In this document: in pieces, positions 45,201 through 54,546 of the stretch | How the letters are laid out: every line of letters starts with the position of its first letter | Position numbering within the stretch: the first letter of the stretch is position 1 | Origin: Sphingobium sp. HWE2-09 | Lineage (GTDB): Bacteria; Pseudomonadota; Alphaproteobacteria; Sphingomonadales; Sphingomonadaceae | Assembly (NCBI RefSeq): GCF_035989265.1 | Contig: NZ_JAYKZX010000001.1 | Span: 372,001-436,000 of the forward strand | Direction of reading: 5' to 3' | DNA: 64,000 bases | Notes under the pieces: model-generated | Seen by the model: only the letters and a program-made list of their open reading frames with translations | Database searches by the model: none | What the model was told of the DNA's origin: nothing | Made by a program: the position numbers and the translations under genes

Positions 45201-47290
45201 TCAAATCGTCTTGCGCAACTCTATGAAGAAGCTGCGTGGCCGTCCCAGGAACGATCCGCGAATCTCGTCCAGCGTGGAGAGGGCATATGTCTTGTCGAAG
45301 ATATTTTCGACGCGCATCATCACGTCGATGAAGCCCAGCCCCTTGGTGACGCTGCCGTCGAAGACAGTGTAACCGCGGACCTGATTGCCGCGGCGATCCG
45401 ATTGCCTTGATACATAACGCCCTCCGAGCGCCACTCCCAGATCCCAGCGTGCGATCTGATATCGCGACCAGAGGCCAGCCTGATGTTGCGGCGCGTTGGG
45501 GAAGCGCGTCCCGAATGAGCTGTCGATGACGACACCAGGAACGCCCTGCGTAATTCGCGCATCGTTATAGGCATAGTTCCCAACGACGACCCAGTTCGGC
45601 GTCACGTCCGCCGCCAGGGTAAACTCCACGCCCTTGCTCGTACCTCGCCGAGCGGGCGAAGCTGATCGAAGCCACCCACTGGCGGTATCGTGGGATCTTC
45701 CTGAAGGATGTTGTTGCGCACGATGCGGTAGAGCGCAACGGTCGGCTGCAACCGGCCGCCCAACAACGAGCCTTTTGCGCCGACCTCAATCTGTCGACTG
45801 GCGATGGGCGCGAAGGGACCGCCGACGCTCGCACTTTGAGAGCCGGGATCCTGCGGTTCGAAGCTCTGCGAATAATTGATATAGAGCGAGATGGGATCGA
45901 TCGGTTTCACGATGCCCCTAACCCGCCAGCTCAGATGATCGCCTGAGGCCTTCGGGTCGCCCAAATCACGATCGTCAAACCAGTCCTGTCGGAGGCCGCC
46001 GACCAGGATGAAGCGACCAAGCGTCGCCTGTTCCTGAACGAACAGGCCATAGCGATGCGATGTCGTGTCGGCAACGTCGCGGCGGCCGGCACTCAGATCA
46101 TAGCCGGACACCGGATTGACGCCATAAACAGGGTTCCAGAACGAAACCGGTGCCACGCCGACACGCGTGCGCTGCCCTAGCGACCACAGGGTCTGCCGAT
46201 ACCAGTCCCCGCCAGCGGTCACACGATGCTCGATGGCGCCGGTCGAAAAACGGGCTGTCACATTGCCCGAGAAGGTCAGCCCCCCGATGTCGCGATGCTG
46301 GCGACGAAACTCGCGCGACACCGCATCCACGACGCCGTCGGCATTCGTGTCGATCCGACCGACCGGATCGTGGAAATCCTGATCCTCCGCATAGCGAAAC
46401 CAGCGGCCGGCGAGGTTAAACGAAAACGCTTCGCTCAGTTCGCCGTCAAAACGTGACTGGACGACCGTGCCATTGAGTTTGGTGAAGTCGGTCGCTTCAT
46501 TGTGGTTCCAGTCGCGCGGCGCCAGGAAATTGCCGCTGGAGGTCGTTGGGATGCCGCGAATGCGGTTGCCCGGCAGGTTTTGGCGGAAGTGAGTGACCTG
46601 CGTGATCAGCTTGGCATCCGGCGCGACATGCAGCGTGATGCCGCCATCCAGCATCGTCGCTTCCTTTTTCGTGAATCGCTGGATGGTGTCGTACGTTTCG
46701 TAGAAGGCGCCCATTCGCGCGGCGATTACGCCGTTGCGATCAATCGGGCCAGTGATCTCGCCTGACGCGCCGAGCCTGTCATAATTGCCGGCGATCGCGC
46801 GCACCGATGCCTGGAAGCGGTCCGACGGCTTTTTCGTGACATAGTTGATCATGCCACCCGGCGCGCTCGCGCCATATAGCATGCCGGCAGGCCCTTTCAG
46901 AAACTTCACGCGCTCGACGCCGAACAGGCTCGGCACGGAGAAGCTCTGGAAAGGGTCGCCACGCAGGCCATCGTAAAATATGCCGTCTTGTCGGAAGCCT
47001 CGATAAGTAACGGTAGCATATTGGTTTTCGCTGACGCCGGCGACATTGCGATACAGATCGGTAATGTCTCGCGCGCCCTGATCCTGGATCAGATCGGCCG
47101 TGATGACCTGCAATGATTGCGGGACATCCATCGGGTCGGCATCCACCCGCCCGATCTCGGTATCTGTCACCCGGTACAATTTCTGGGCCCGCCCGGTAAC
47201 GACGATATCGCTGCCTACGTCGCCCAGCGTTTGTGCCTGAACCTGACCCGCGAGAACGCACGATACGACAAAAAATGGAATGAATACGAT
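45201..47290 (-). pseudogene. TonB-dependent siderophore-type receptor, start lost and frameshifted
   Basis: A FhuE/FpvA-like receptor reading leftwards. Upstream of the TTG at 47179 the frame still encodes a signal-peptide-like run (IVFIPFFVVSCVLAGQVQAQ) and a TonB-box-like DIVVTGRAQKLYRV, but no start codon exists before an IS630 remnant intrudes. The plug (VPQSLQVITADLIQDQGARD, ERVKFLKGPAGMLYGASAPG) and most barrel strands are intact. Near 45640 the frame shifts by one base, after LRPLGEVR, and the last 140 residues (GVEFTLAADVTPNWVV to RSFFIELRKTI) continue in another frame. Two independent lesions indicate a dead gene. Confidence 0.85.
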
Positions 47291-47348
47291 CGGCCAAGAA
47301 GCGGCAACGCCATTTGCCTACTGTGTATTCGTGAACGCCAAGCTCCAT

Positions 47349-48771
47349 GGTCGCGTCCGTCAATGTGGTGTAAAATCGGGTGTGGCCACTGGGCTGCATT
47401 TTCAGGCGGCCTTGGGTGTAATCTGTAGCGGCTGTGCCTCCTCGATCATTGGTGTGGCAAGGGCGGCCATGCCCTCGATCTGCATGTAGCGGTGCTGGAG
47501 CTGGTATTCGTCATTCTGCTCGAGCAGGACGGCGCCGACGAGGCGGATGATGCTGTCCTCGTTCGGGAAGATGCCGACCACATCGGCGCGGCGCTTCACT
47601 TCCTTGTTCAGGCGTTCCAGCGGATTGGTGCTGTGGAGCTTGACCCGGTGCTGCTCGGGGAAGGTCATGTAGGCGAGCACGTCGTGCTCGGCATCGTCCA
47701 TGCAAGCGCCGAGCTTTGGCCAGCGGGCGCGCAACTGATCAGCGACCTGCCGCCAGACCTGCGTCGCAGCGGCATGGTCGGGTTGAAGGAAGACCTGACG
47801 GATGGCAGCGGCAACGACGGTATTCTGGCCCTTGGGCACATAGGCCAGGGCGTTGCGCATGAAGTGGACGCGGCAGCGCTGCCAGGTCGCGCCCATGACG
47901 CGGGTAATCGCCGCCTTGAGCCCCTCGTGGGCATCGGAGATGACCAGCTTCACGCCGGTCAGGCCGCGCCGGGCGAGGTCCTTGAGGAAGCTCGACCAGA
48001 ACGGCTCGGCTTCGGAAGGACCGATGTGCAGGCCGACGATCTCGCGCTTGCCCTCGGTGTTGACGGCCACAGCGATTATCGCGGCGACACTGACGATCCG
48101 CCCGCCCTCGTGCACCTTGAGATAGGTAGCATCGAGCCAGAGGTAGGGCCAGTCGCCGGCAAGCGGCCGCTTGAGGAAGGCGTGGACCCGCTCGTCGATG
48201 TCTTTGCACAGCTTGGATACCGAGGACTTGGAGATGCCAGTCATGCCCATCGCCTGCACCAGTTCATCGACGCGCCGGGTGCTGACGCCGGCGATCCATG
48301 CTTCCTGGATCACCGCGAACAGCGCCTTCTCGACGGTCTTCCTTGGCTCCAGAAAGCCGGGAAAGTAGGCGCCGGTCCGCAGTTTGGGGATCTTGAGATT
48401 GAGCGTGCCAAGCCGGGTGTCGAGACTGCGGTCGCGGTAGCCATTGCGCCAGGTCGTGCGATCGCCGGAGCGCTCGTGCCGGCCGGCGCCGACCAGGCCA
48501 TCGACGTCGGCCTCCATGATGATCTGTAATACGTTCTCGGCGATCGTGCGCAGGAAATCTCCATCTCCGGTCTTCGCCATCAGCTCGGCAAGCGGTAATC
48601 TATCGTCGGTCATCGGGATCAACTCCTCGGTGGGCGTGTGAAGTGTGGTAACTCCACCTTACCGATGAGCCCGGTGGCCACCGAGATCGAATTCGCATGG
48701 GTGGGGCATGCCCCACCCATGCGATCGCCTCAATCTACACCGGAAATTACACCACGAGCGCGGACGCTAAC
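47349..48771 (-). mobile_element. IS256-family element with 8-bp target duplication
   Basis: 1423 bp. Ends read inward GGTCGCGTCCG-N5-GTGGTGTAA (from 47349) and, on the other strand, GTTAGCGTCCG-N5-GTGGTGTAA (from 48771), followed by a shared CGGTGT-type block. AGCTCCAT flanks at 47341-47348 and 48772-48779. Excision joins the two halves of the IS630 transposase at MEL in frame. Confidence 0.9.
47402..48622 (-). CDS. IS256-family (Mutator) transposase
   Basis: 406 residues with the family's marks: N-terminal EADVDGLVGAGRHERSGDRT, the first Asp in YLWLDATYLKVHEGGRI, the second in LVISDAHEGLKAAI, CRVHFMRNALAYVP, and the Glu in STNPLERLNKEVKRRADVVG. Full length and intact, so probably active. 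Confidence 0.94.
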   Translation of the reverse strand: MIPMTDDRLPLAELMAKTGDGDFLRTIAENVLQIIMEADVDGLVGAGRHERSGDRTTWRNGYRDRSLDTRLGTLNLKIPKLRTGAYFPGFLEPRKTVEKALFAVIQEAWIAGVSTRRVDELVQAMGMTGISKSSVSKLCKDIDERVHAFLKRPLAGDWPYLWLDATYLKVHEGGRIVSVAAIIAVAVNTEGKREIVGLHIGPSEAEPFWSSFLKDLARRGLTGVKLVISDAHEGLKAAITRVMGATWQRCRVHFMRNALAYVPKGQNTVVAAAIRQVFLQPDHAAATQVWRQVADQLRARWPKLGACMDDAEHDVLAYMTFPEQHRVKLHSTNPLERLNKEVKRRADVVGIFPNEDSIIRLVGAVLLEQNDEYQLQHRYMQIEGMAALATPMIEEAQPLQITPKAA

Positions 48772-48983
48772 AGCTCCATTGCCACGATCTTGCTTTGCAG
48801 ACCGTCGGCGCAGCGCAATATAATCCTGCATCGTTCTGACAGCGACCGCGATACCCAGTGCCGCCGCACCTTGCGTTCAAGATATGCGCGCTCTTCCACC
48901 GCCACCAACAATGGCTCAATCGGCCGCCCCTTTGCAAACGCGTTCGCCATCAACGCCTCCCTCTCAGCAAGCGCCTTATACAA

Positions 48984-49422
48984 TGTATCTTACTTCAGTT
49001 ACAGATAACTAGGATGTAGAGCAGCTTCACTATCCTGAAGGGAGAATTTTTGTGATTGTGACGCACTTGCACCTGTCCGGCGATTGACCAGCTAGGGCGA
49101 CCTTCTTTTATACAGGGGCACTGCTATGTCTGCGGGCAGACTGACGCGCTTGAAGCGATTGCGGAACGTGTTGGGCCTTGGATGCCCGGTGCGTCTCCCA
49201 ACGAATGATCGATCGGCTGACGAGGGCAGTTCAAAAAAGCCAGTTCGCGCCCATCAGGGCGTGCGCGGTGAGCATAGCAAGTTGGCGAGACTTCGAGATC
49301 GCCACTGATCATTTGCGACAATGTTGGAGATCATTCCCCAGACCGATCAGTTTTGATCGAAAATTCCGGTTGCTCTGGAATTACCGAACCCCTCCATGGA
49401 CTACTGATAATATTTCTCAAGC
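48984..49422. other. Stretch between the IS630 remnant and the small membrane protein gene
   Basis: No supported gene. It begins with sequence that should be the IS630 element's non-coding end. Downstream frames lack ribosome-binding sites and family resemblance. Confidence 0.35.
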
Positions 49423-49447
49423 GGAACAGATTGTGTCGCGTTTCGTT
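49423..49447 (+). promoter_or_regulatory. EcfG-type promoter, exact match
   Basis: GGAAC (49423-49427), 16 bases, CGTT (49444-49447), 30 bp before ATG 49478. All nine consensus bases match. Confidence 0.78.
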
Positions 49448-49477
49448 CCAGCTCTTATCAATACATAGGAGGATGGG

Positions 49478-49756
49478 ATGGTTGACAATAGGTACGAAGA
49501 TCGCGTGATCGTCGAACGAAGAGGCCCAGGCAGGACCATTGCCATGCTTGCCATAGTCGCCTTGGCAATAGTCGGTGTGCTCTTCGCAACTGGCTTCTGG
49601 TCGGCTGATGTGAAGGAGGGCGATATGCCCGAAGTCAGCGTCAAGGGCGGGGCTCTTCCGAAGGTCGACGTCGATTCGAAAGAAGTGGTCGTCGGCACTA
49701 AAAAGGAAGAGATCGAAGTCCCCACGGTCGGCGTGAAGGACAATGGCGAAAAGTGA
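49478..49756 (+). CDS. Small single-span membrane protein, stress type
   Basis: 92 residues with AGGAGG before ATG 49478. One membrane helix (TIAMLAIVALAIVGVLFATG, about residues 20-40) with a short basic N-terminus inside and a periplasmic tail of valine/lysine-rich repeats (VSVKGGALPKVDVDSKEVVV, PTVGVKDNGEK). Not recognised as a named family. Exact EcfG promoter upstream and a hairpin terminator downstream make it a single-gene stress transcript. Confidence 0.75.
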   Translation: MVDNRYEDRVIVERRGPGRTIAMLAIVALAIVGVLFATGFWSADVKEGDMPEVSVKGGALPKVDVDSKEVVVGTKKEEIEVPTVGVKDNGEK

Positions 49757-49851
49757 TATAGCCTTCTACGAAGGTTGGAACCAGAGCCACAACGGAAAGT
49801 TAGCCACTTTGCGGATTACGCGATTGGCCCCCAACTAAATCCGCTACGTCC

Positions 49852-49877
49852 AAGCCCCGCCAGCGATGGCGGGGCTT
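49852..49877 (+). terminator. Hairpin downstream of the small membrane protein gene
   Basis: AAGCCCCGCC-AGCGAT-GGCGGGGCTT, 10-bp perfect stem, about 95 bp after the stop codon, followed by CTCATAATTT. Symmetric enough to work in both directions. Confidence 0.65.
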
Positions 49878-50088
49878 CTCATAATTTGTGCCGGTTCGAC
49901 CGCCGGCACACCTTTAACTGGCGTATCTCTCGCACAGCGGCTTTGACGCCGAGTTATCGAGCTATTGGCCGCGCTACCGAAGTAAGCTCGAAGAGCGGAC
50001 CGACCGCAATTACTTCTCATCAATCTCGAGGTGAGCGGCCGACAAGGGTCGACATTGTAAGGCAGCGGATGGCACTTGGCCAATCCAT

Positions 50089-50517
50089 TCAGGCTTTAAG
50101 GCGTGCGTGATCTGATTGAGCGAAACGCTTGAGAAGCGAGCGTAGCTCTTCGCTTTCGACCATCTCGGTAATCTGCCCCGCTAGAATCCAACGCCTTTGC
50201 CGAAAATCCATTTCAGGCCAGGTTTGCAGCTCTACCGTCACGCGCATCGGGAACGTATGAACCGGAATCTCGATCGCGGCCCCATATCCGACCTTCTTTC
50301 GCAGATAATATGTCTCGAACGGTGTTTCCGCAATCGAGCCTATTACGCCGGCCTCCTCAAACGCCTCCCGCGCCGCCGAAGCGTGAGGTAACATTCCGCT
50401 GACCGTTCCCTTTGGCAGAACCCAGCGTCCCTTCCTTCGAGAGGTGATGAGCAACAGGGAAAGCCTATTGGCCTCATCTAGACGAAAAGGAATGGCTGCC
50501 GACTGAATCTTCTTCAT
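50089..50517 (-). CDS. NUDIX hydrolase
   Basis: 142 residues from ATG 50517; longer readings upstream overlap the divergent gene and are unlikely. The Nudix box is WVLPKGTVSGMLPHASAARE-AFEEAGV: the REAFEEAG helix is complete, but the first glutamate of the usual G-x5-E is Leu, as in some divergent members. It resembles diphosphoinositol-polyphosphate/diadenosine-polyphosphate phosphohydrolase types, which clear signalling nucleotides. Divergent from the membrane protein gene at 50715. Confidence 0.8.
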   Translation of the reverse strand: MKKIQSAAIPFRLDEANRLSLLLITSRRKGRWVLPKGTVSGMLPHASAAREAFEEAGVIGSIAETPFETYYLRKKVGYGAAIEIPVHTFPMRVTVELQTWPEMDFRQRRWILAGQITEMVESEELRSLLKRFAQSDHARLKA

Positions 50518-50714
50518 GTGGGAGAATGTAGCTAAGCCGTGTGCGTCCGCTATACATATTCGGACGAGAAGCCATCCTTGGGCAATGTCCGCAATCAGGC
50601 GACAGAGCTTGGCTCCGTAAAGACCGAAAGGGTCAGGACCGACCAGCACGTGTGGCGGGCCTACGTTCTTGTAGCTGCGGCGAGATAAGATATGATGCGC
50701 GTGGGGGATCAACA

Positions 50715-51536
50715 ATGCCTTATCGCTACGCATATTGTTGGATGCTATTGCTATTCCCGTTGATCGGGCTGGCCTTCTGGCCCGGTTATTTGGGACAACT
50801 CGGCAAGGCGCCGTTCGCGCTTCACGCCCATGGCATAACTGCTACGGCTTGGTTGGTCCTTCTGACGGCGCAAAGCTGGTCGATCCATGCACGACGACAG
50901 GTCTGGCACCGCACGGCGGGCTTGGCTACGTTCGTGATCCTCCCGCTATTTGCAGCGGCCGGGCCCTTGGCGCTGCAGGAAATGGCAATTCTCTGGCGGG
51001 GCAATGCCGACCCGTTCCATGCGGCCTTTGGCTCGAGGCTGGTAATTGCCGACATGGTGGCAGGCCCGTCCGTCGTAATCATGGTCGTCTACGCCCTTTT
51101 TCATCGACGGCAGGTTCCGATCCATGCCGCAGCCATGTTGGCCACAGCGCTGCTCGTCCTGCCTCCGGTGATCGGCCGGCTGTTACCGGCAATTCCAGGG
51201 TTTCCGCATGGCGGGTGGGCTGGCTTTGCTGGCTTCCGCGCGGCTTTCCAGCTTGCCGAGGCTATCACACTCGTGCTCGCGCTCTGGCTGGCATGCCGCA
51301 GGCCGACCGCGCGGGTCGGATTCGGCTTTGCAGCCGCAGCGACGGCGATGCAGATGATTGGATTCGAGACGATCGGCCAGACGGACTTTTGGAATCATTG
51401 GGTCATCATTCTGACCGATATTCCGGCTGCACCTATGTCATTTGCGGCCGGCACTACCACCCTGCTGCTTTTATGGTGGGCATGGAAGGCGCCCTCGAGG
51501 CTGTCATCAAACCACACCCTGCAACGAACTAGCTAA
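50715..51536 (+). CDS. Multi-span membrane protein, unknown function
   Basis: 273 residues from ATG 50715 with GGGGG just before. About seven hydrophobic segments (MLLLFPLIGLAFWPGYLG, ITATAWLVLLTAQSW, LATFVILPLFAAAGPLAL, MVAGPSVVIMVVYALF, AAMLATALLVLPPVIG, LAEAITLVLALWLACR, AAGTTTLLLLWWAWK). His residues in HAHGITATAW, SIHARRQVWHR and HAAFGS recall haem- or metal-binding b-type membrane proteins. No family assigned. Confidence 0.7.
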   Translation: MPYRYAYCWMLLLFPLIGLAFWPGYLGQLGKAPFALHAHGITATAWLVLLTAQSWSIHARRQVWHRTAGLATFVILPLFAAAGPLALQEMAILWRGNADPFHAAFGSRLVIADMVAGPSVVIMVVYALFHRRQVPIHAAAMLATALLVLPPVIGRLLPAIPGFPHGGWAGFAGFRAAFQLAEAITLVLALWLACRRPTARVGFGFAAAATAMQMIGFETIGQTDFWNHWVIILTDIPAAPMSFAAGTTTLLLLWWAWKAPSRLSSNHTLQRTS

Positions 51537-51682
51537 GCAAGTACGGTCAATTCGCAAACGACGTCGTGCGGCGATCACGCTCGTCGACAAATACGCGGAA
51601 ACAAGACCCAACAGCTTCGCTCGCCACCAGCCACTTTTTGGTAAGTGCATCATTTCAGCTGCTCAGTAAGCGTGGCGAGCAG

Positions 51683-53218
51683 CTTTCAATTACCCACAAG
51701 TGGTCGCGAGCGTGATTCCGTTGGCCGCATGAGCATTGCTCGCCTGGAATCAAGCATGATTCATTCCCTGGCACCTGAAGCGGTTGGCGGGGTGCAACGT
51801 GGAGACATCCGTTTTCGATGCGGCAGGATGGGCTGACGGGGAAGTCGATCCCGCCGCCTTTCGTGATAAGCGATTGGGCGAACGGCTTCGAACGATGCTT
51901 AAGCAGATGTCAGGAGCGATTGGCGCACCGATACCGATGGCGTGCCAAGACTGGGCCAATACCAAGGCGGCCTACCGTTTTTTGTCTAATGGCTCGGTAA
52001 ACGAGGGAGACATACTTGCCGGGCATTTCCAGGCGACACGGGCACGAGCGACGGCGCTTGAGGGGTTCATCCTAGTTTTACAGGACACCACCGAATTCTC
52101 CTATCAAAGGCGCAATCCTGAAACGATTGGCGCCATCGGGCTTGCGCCGAGCCGGCGTGATGAGAATGGTCGGCTTCGGCTTCATACGGTCTGCGGCCTG
52201 CTCATGCACTCCAGCCTTGCGATCACGACTGAGGGATTGCCACTGGGTCTGACAGCGGCGAAATTCTGGACCCGTACCAAGTTCAAGGGTGCCAACGCGT
52301 TGAAGCGGCGGATCAATCCCACGCGCGTACCGATCGAGGAGAAGGAGAGCTACCGCTGGCTCGAGAATATGCGTCAATCGACCACCCTGCTGGGCGATCC
52401 AGAGCGACTGGTTCATATTGGCGATCGGGAGAACGACATTTACGAGTTTTTCTGCGAAACACAGATGCTCGGCACGCATTTCTTGGTCCGCACCTGTGTC
52501 GATCGTCTGGCTGGCGACGGTGGCCATACGATCGCCGACGAAATGAGCGAAACCACCGTGCAAGGCACGCATCGGATCACCATTGGCAAAGACGATCATG
52601 CCGACATCGAACTGCGCTATAGGCGCATCCAAGTTTTGCCGCCGATCGGAAAGCAAAAGCGCTATCCTTCCCTCAGCCTGACCATCTTGCATGCCCGTGA
52701 GAGTGGAACGCCTGAAGGGCGCCCCCCAATCGACTGGCGGCTCATCACCGATCTGCCGGTAACGACGCCTGACGAAGCCATCGAAAAGCTCGACTGGTAT
52801 GCTCAGCGTTGGAAGATCGAACTCTTCCACAAGATACTCAAATCTGGCTGCCGAGCCGAAGATGCGCGGCTGCGGACCGCCGAACGCCTCGCCAATCTGA
52901 TCGCCATATTCTGCATTCTGTCATGGCGCCTGTTTTGGATGACCATGATCAATCGCGCTGCTCCTGACGCATCGCCTCGGCTGATCCTGACCGATGTCGA
53001 AATTACCCTGATCGACCGCCTCGCAGCTTCCCGAAAGAATGAACCGCCAGGCAGAACCCTTTCCGACTATCTAACCCAAATCGCCCGGCTCGGAGGCTAT
53101 CTTGCGCGAGCCCATGATCCGCCGCCTGGCAACATCGTCATCTGGAGAGGATGGTCTCGCCTGATGGACATCAAAATCGGTGCTAACGTCAGCCGCAACA
53201 TTTGTGGGTAATTGAAAG
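51683..53218 (+). mobile_element. IS50/Tn5-like IS4-family element, copy 2, intact
   Basis: 1536 bp, ends CTTTCAATTACCCACAA (51683 on) and its inverse (to 53218). Orientation is opposite to copy 1. The right flank GGATTAATC is matched only at the inner flank of copy 1, not at its own left flank (GCGAGCAG). Confidence 0.93.
51784..53211 (+). CDS. IS50-like IS4-family transposase
   Basis: 475 residues; TTG 51784 or GTG 51799 are possible starts. It resembles Tn5 transposase throughout: N-terminal DPAAFRDKRLGERLRTMLKQ, AYRFLSNGSVNEGDILAGHF, catalytic Asp in VLQDTTEFSYQRR, Asp in VHIGDRENDIYEFF, Glu in RWKIELFHKILKSGCRAEDA (Y-R-K/E signature region), and ARLGGYLARAHDPPPGN. Intact and probably active, able to mobilise copy 1 ends as well. 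Confidence 0.92.
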   Translation: MAGCNVETSVFDAAGWADGEVDPAAFRDKRLGERLRTMLKQMSGAIGAPIPMACQDWANTKAAYRFLSNGSVNEGDILAGHFQATRARATALEGFILVLQDTTEFSYQRRNPETIGAIGLAPSRRDENGRLRLHTVCGLLMHSSLAITTEGLPLGLTAAKFWTRTKFKGANALKRRINPTRVPIEEKESYRWLENMRQSTTLLGDPERLVHIGDRENDIYEFFCETQMLGTHFLVRTCVDRLAGDGGHTIADEMSETTVQGTHRITIGKDDHADIELRYRRIQVLPPIGKQKRYPSLSLTILHARESGTPEGRPPIDWRLITDLPVTTPDEAIEKLDWYAQRWKIELFHKILKSGCRAEDARLRTAERLANLIAIFCILSWRLFWMTMINRAAPDASPRLILTDVEITLIDRLAASRKNEPPGRTLSDYLTQIARLGGYLARAHDPPPGNIVIWRGWSRLMDIKIGANVSRNICG

Positions 53219-53227
53219 GGATTAATC
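53219..53227. repeat. Split target duplication, outer half
   Basis: GGATTAATC directly after copy 2. Its reverse complement lies at 23175-23183 inside copy 1; together they form a direct 9-bp duplication if 23175-51682 is turned round. Confidence 0.75.
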
Positions 53228-53316
53228 ACCTGCCGCCACTCTGACATCTGCTAACATGGCTGATCCAATTTGGCGGCTCTAAGGCGGCTGACCTCGACAA
53301 AAGGGCATGGAATGAA

Positions 53317-54474
53317 ATGAACCCTTTGCCCCTGTCCCCAGATCGGTCGATCATAATCGTCAGCGACCGCATCGAATATTCCGAAGAAAAGCTGGCATCG
53401 ACCATCCATACTAATCTGCAAACCACCGACTATTTGCCTCAGCCTGTTATCGAAGGAGGCTATCTGGAGCGTTTGCCGCTTTCCTGTATCACAGGCGGCA
53501 TAGTGGAACGAGCAGAGGTCTGGCATCATGTGATCGGGGGTGGTCAATCTCTTCAACGGGGCAGCGCACATCTTACTTATCGCGGAGTTCCTGCTGACGG
53601 TCCTGAAAGCCCTGTAAAGTCCAGAGCGATGTTGGAGTTGTTTCAACGTCATGGCGCGCCGCATATATTGGTGGTATTTGGCCTGGGCATCGACGCTACT
53701 CTGCTCGATGCATGCGCCAACGGTGTGCGGATTTATAATTCTATCGATGCGCCGTCGCTGCGCGTACCCGAAGATGTCAGTGCGCGGTTCGATATCGTCC
53801 TGACGGGGGCACAATGGCAGTCCGATGAAGTGGCAGCGCGCCATCCCGGCATGACGACGGCCATCCTGCCAGTCGGCCCCGAATTTGCGGGCGTCGACCA
53901 GTTCCGGCCGCTTGGCATGCCCAAGGACTATGACCTCATCTATGTCGCGGCGGCGCAGCCCTACAAGCGCCACGACCTGCTGTTCGACGCGCTGGAGCAA
54001 TGCCCCCACGACGTCCGCGCCCTGTGCGTGTTCGGCTATGGTGAAATGGCCGACGCCTTGCGTGCCGATGCCGCCGCGCGGGGCCTGTCCGTCGATTTCG
54101 TCGGTCCGCCGGGCGTCGCATTCGTCGAGGTAAACCGTCTTATGAACCGTGCGAAATTCGGCGTCGTCTGCGGGCGAGACGACGGCGCGCCCGCGATCCT
54201 GACCGAATATATGCTGGCGGGTCTTCCAGTGCTCGCCAATGCGGAGTTGGTCTGCGGCCGCCAATATATCCAGCCCGAAACCGGAATGCTTGCCTCCCCC
54301 GATAATTTCGCCGGGGCGATCATGACGATGCGCGAAGAATACGCGGCCTTCGCTCCGCGCGATGCCGTGCTCGCACAATGGACATGGCACCACAGCATCG
54401 CAAAATTGCAGCCCCTGATTGTGCAGGCCCAGCGGCGCAAGCGGCGCTCCCACCAACATGGATCAGTGCGATAA
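53317..54474 (+). CDS. Glycosyltransferase, GT4-like
   Basis: 385 residues. The C-terminal nucleotide-sugar domain is recognisable (DLIYVAAAQPYKRHDLLFDA, LCVFGYGEMADALRADAAAR, FGVVCGRDDGAPAILTEYML, AGLPVLANAELVCGR with the E-x7-E region). The N-terminal acceptor domain is divergent (GGQSLQRGSAHLTYRGVPAD). A cytoplasmic, membrane-associated sugar transferase by family. First gene of the glycan cluster, 72 bp before the mutase fusion. It starts 98 bp after the IS copy, which may have separated it from its native promoter. Confidence 0.8.
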   Translation: MNPLPLSPDRSIIIVSDRIEYSEEKLASTIHTNLQTTDYLPQPVIEGGYLERLPLSCITGGIVERAEVWHHVIGGGQSLQRGSAHLTYRGVPADGPESPVKSRAMLELFQRHGAPHILVVFGLGIDATLLDACANGVRIYNSIDAPSLRVPEDVSARFDIVLTGAQWQSDEVAARHPGMTTAILPVGPEFAGVDQFRPLGMPKDYDLIYVAAAQPYKRHDLLFDALEQCPHDVRALCVFGYGEMADALRADAAARGLSVDFVGPPGVAFVEVNRLMNRAKFGVVCGRDDGAPAILTEYMLAGLPVLANAELVCGRQYIQPETGMLASPDNFAGAIMTMREEYAAFAPRDAVLAQWTWHHSIAKLQPLIVQAQRRKRRSHQHGSVR

Positions 54475-54546
54475 AGCAGCTTGGCTGCGGACATAATATG
54501 CATCCCCGAGCATTTATTGCCAGCTTATGACAAGGGGACGAACACG

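Larger units (their letters stand above)
47285..48983 (-). pseudogene. IS630-family transposase remnant, split by IS256
   Basis: The N-terminal helix-turn-helix half of an IS630 transposase in two pieces. From 48950 (48983 with upstream codons): MANAFAKGRPIEPLLVAVEE, RAYLERKVRRHWVSRSLSER, CRIILRCADGLQSKIVAMEL. After the IS256 element it resumes at 47348 with MELGVHEYTVGKWRCRFLAD and RI, then stops matching near 47285. The DDE part is gone. Its cut end lies on the 5' end of the TonB receptor gene, whose start it replaced. Confidence 0.78.
23175..51682. other. 28.5-kb block probably inverted between IS50-like copies
   Basis: The block is bounded by oppositely oriented, near-identical IS50-like elements. 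The 9-bp word GATTAATCC directly inside the left copy (23175-23183) is the exact reverse complement of GGATTAATC directly outside the right copy (53219-53227). Turning the block round places both words as a normal direct 9-bp duplication, the size made by IS50/Tn5, around one copy. The remaining flanks (TTCCCA at 20309-20314 and GAGCAG at 51677-51682) do not form a duplication, so the other copy's has been lost or it moved by recombination. Confidence 0.7.

Noticed and set aside
47492..48529. A 345-codon plus-strand frame opposite the IS256 transposase
   Set aside because: Antisense shadow of a well-conserved transposase; no independent evidence of coding.
52078..52830. A 250-codon minus-strand frame opposite the IS50-like transposase
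   Set aside because: The same shadow appears in copy 1, as expected for antisense of a conserved gene.
53219..53227. GGATTAATC as part of the IS terminal repeat
   Set aside because: It is absent from the other end of each copy (CGAGCAG and TTTCCCA flanks), so it is flank, not element.
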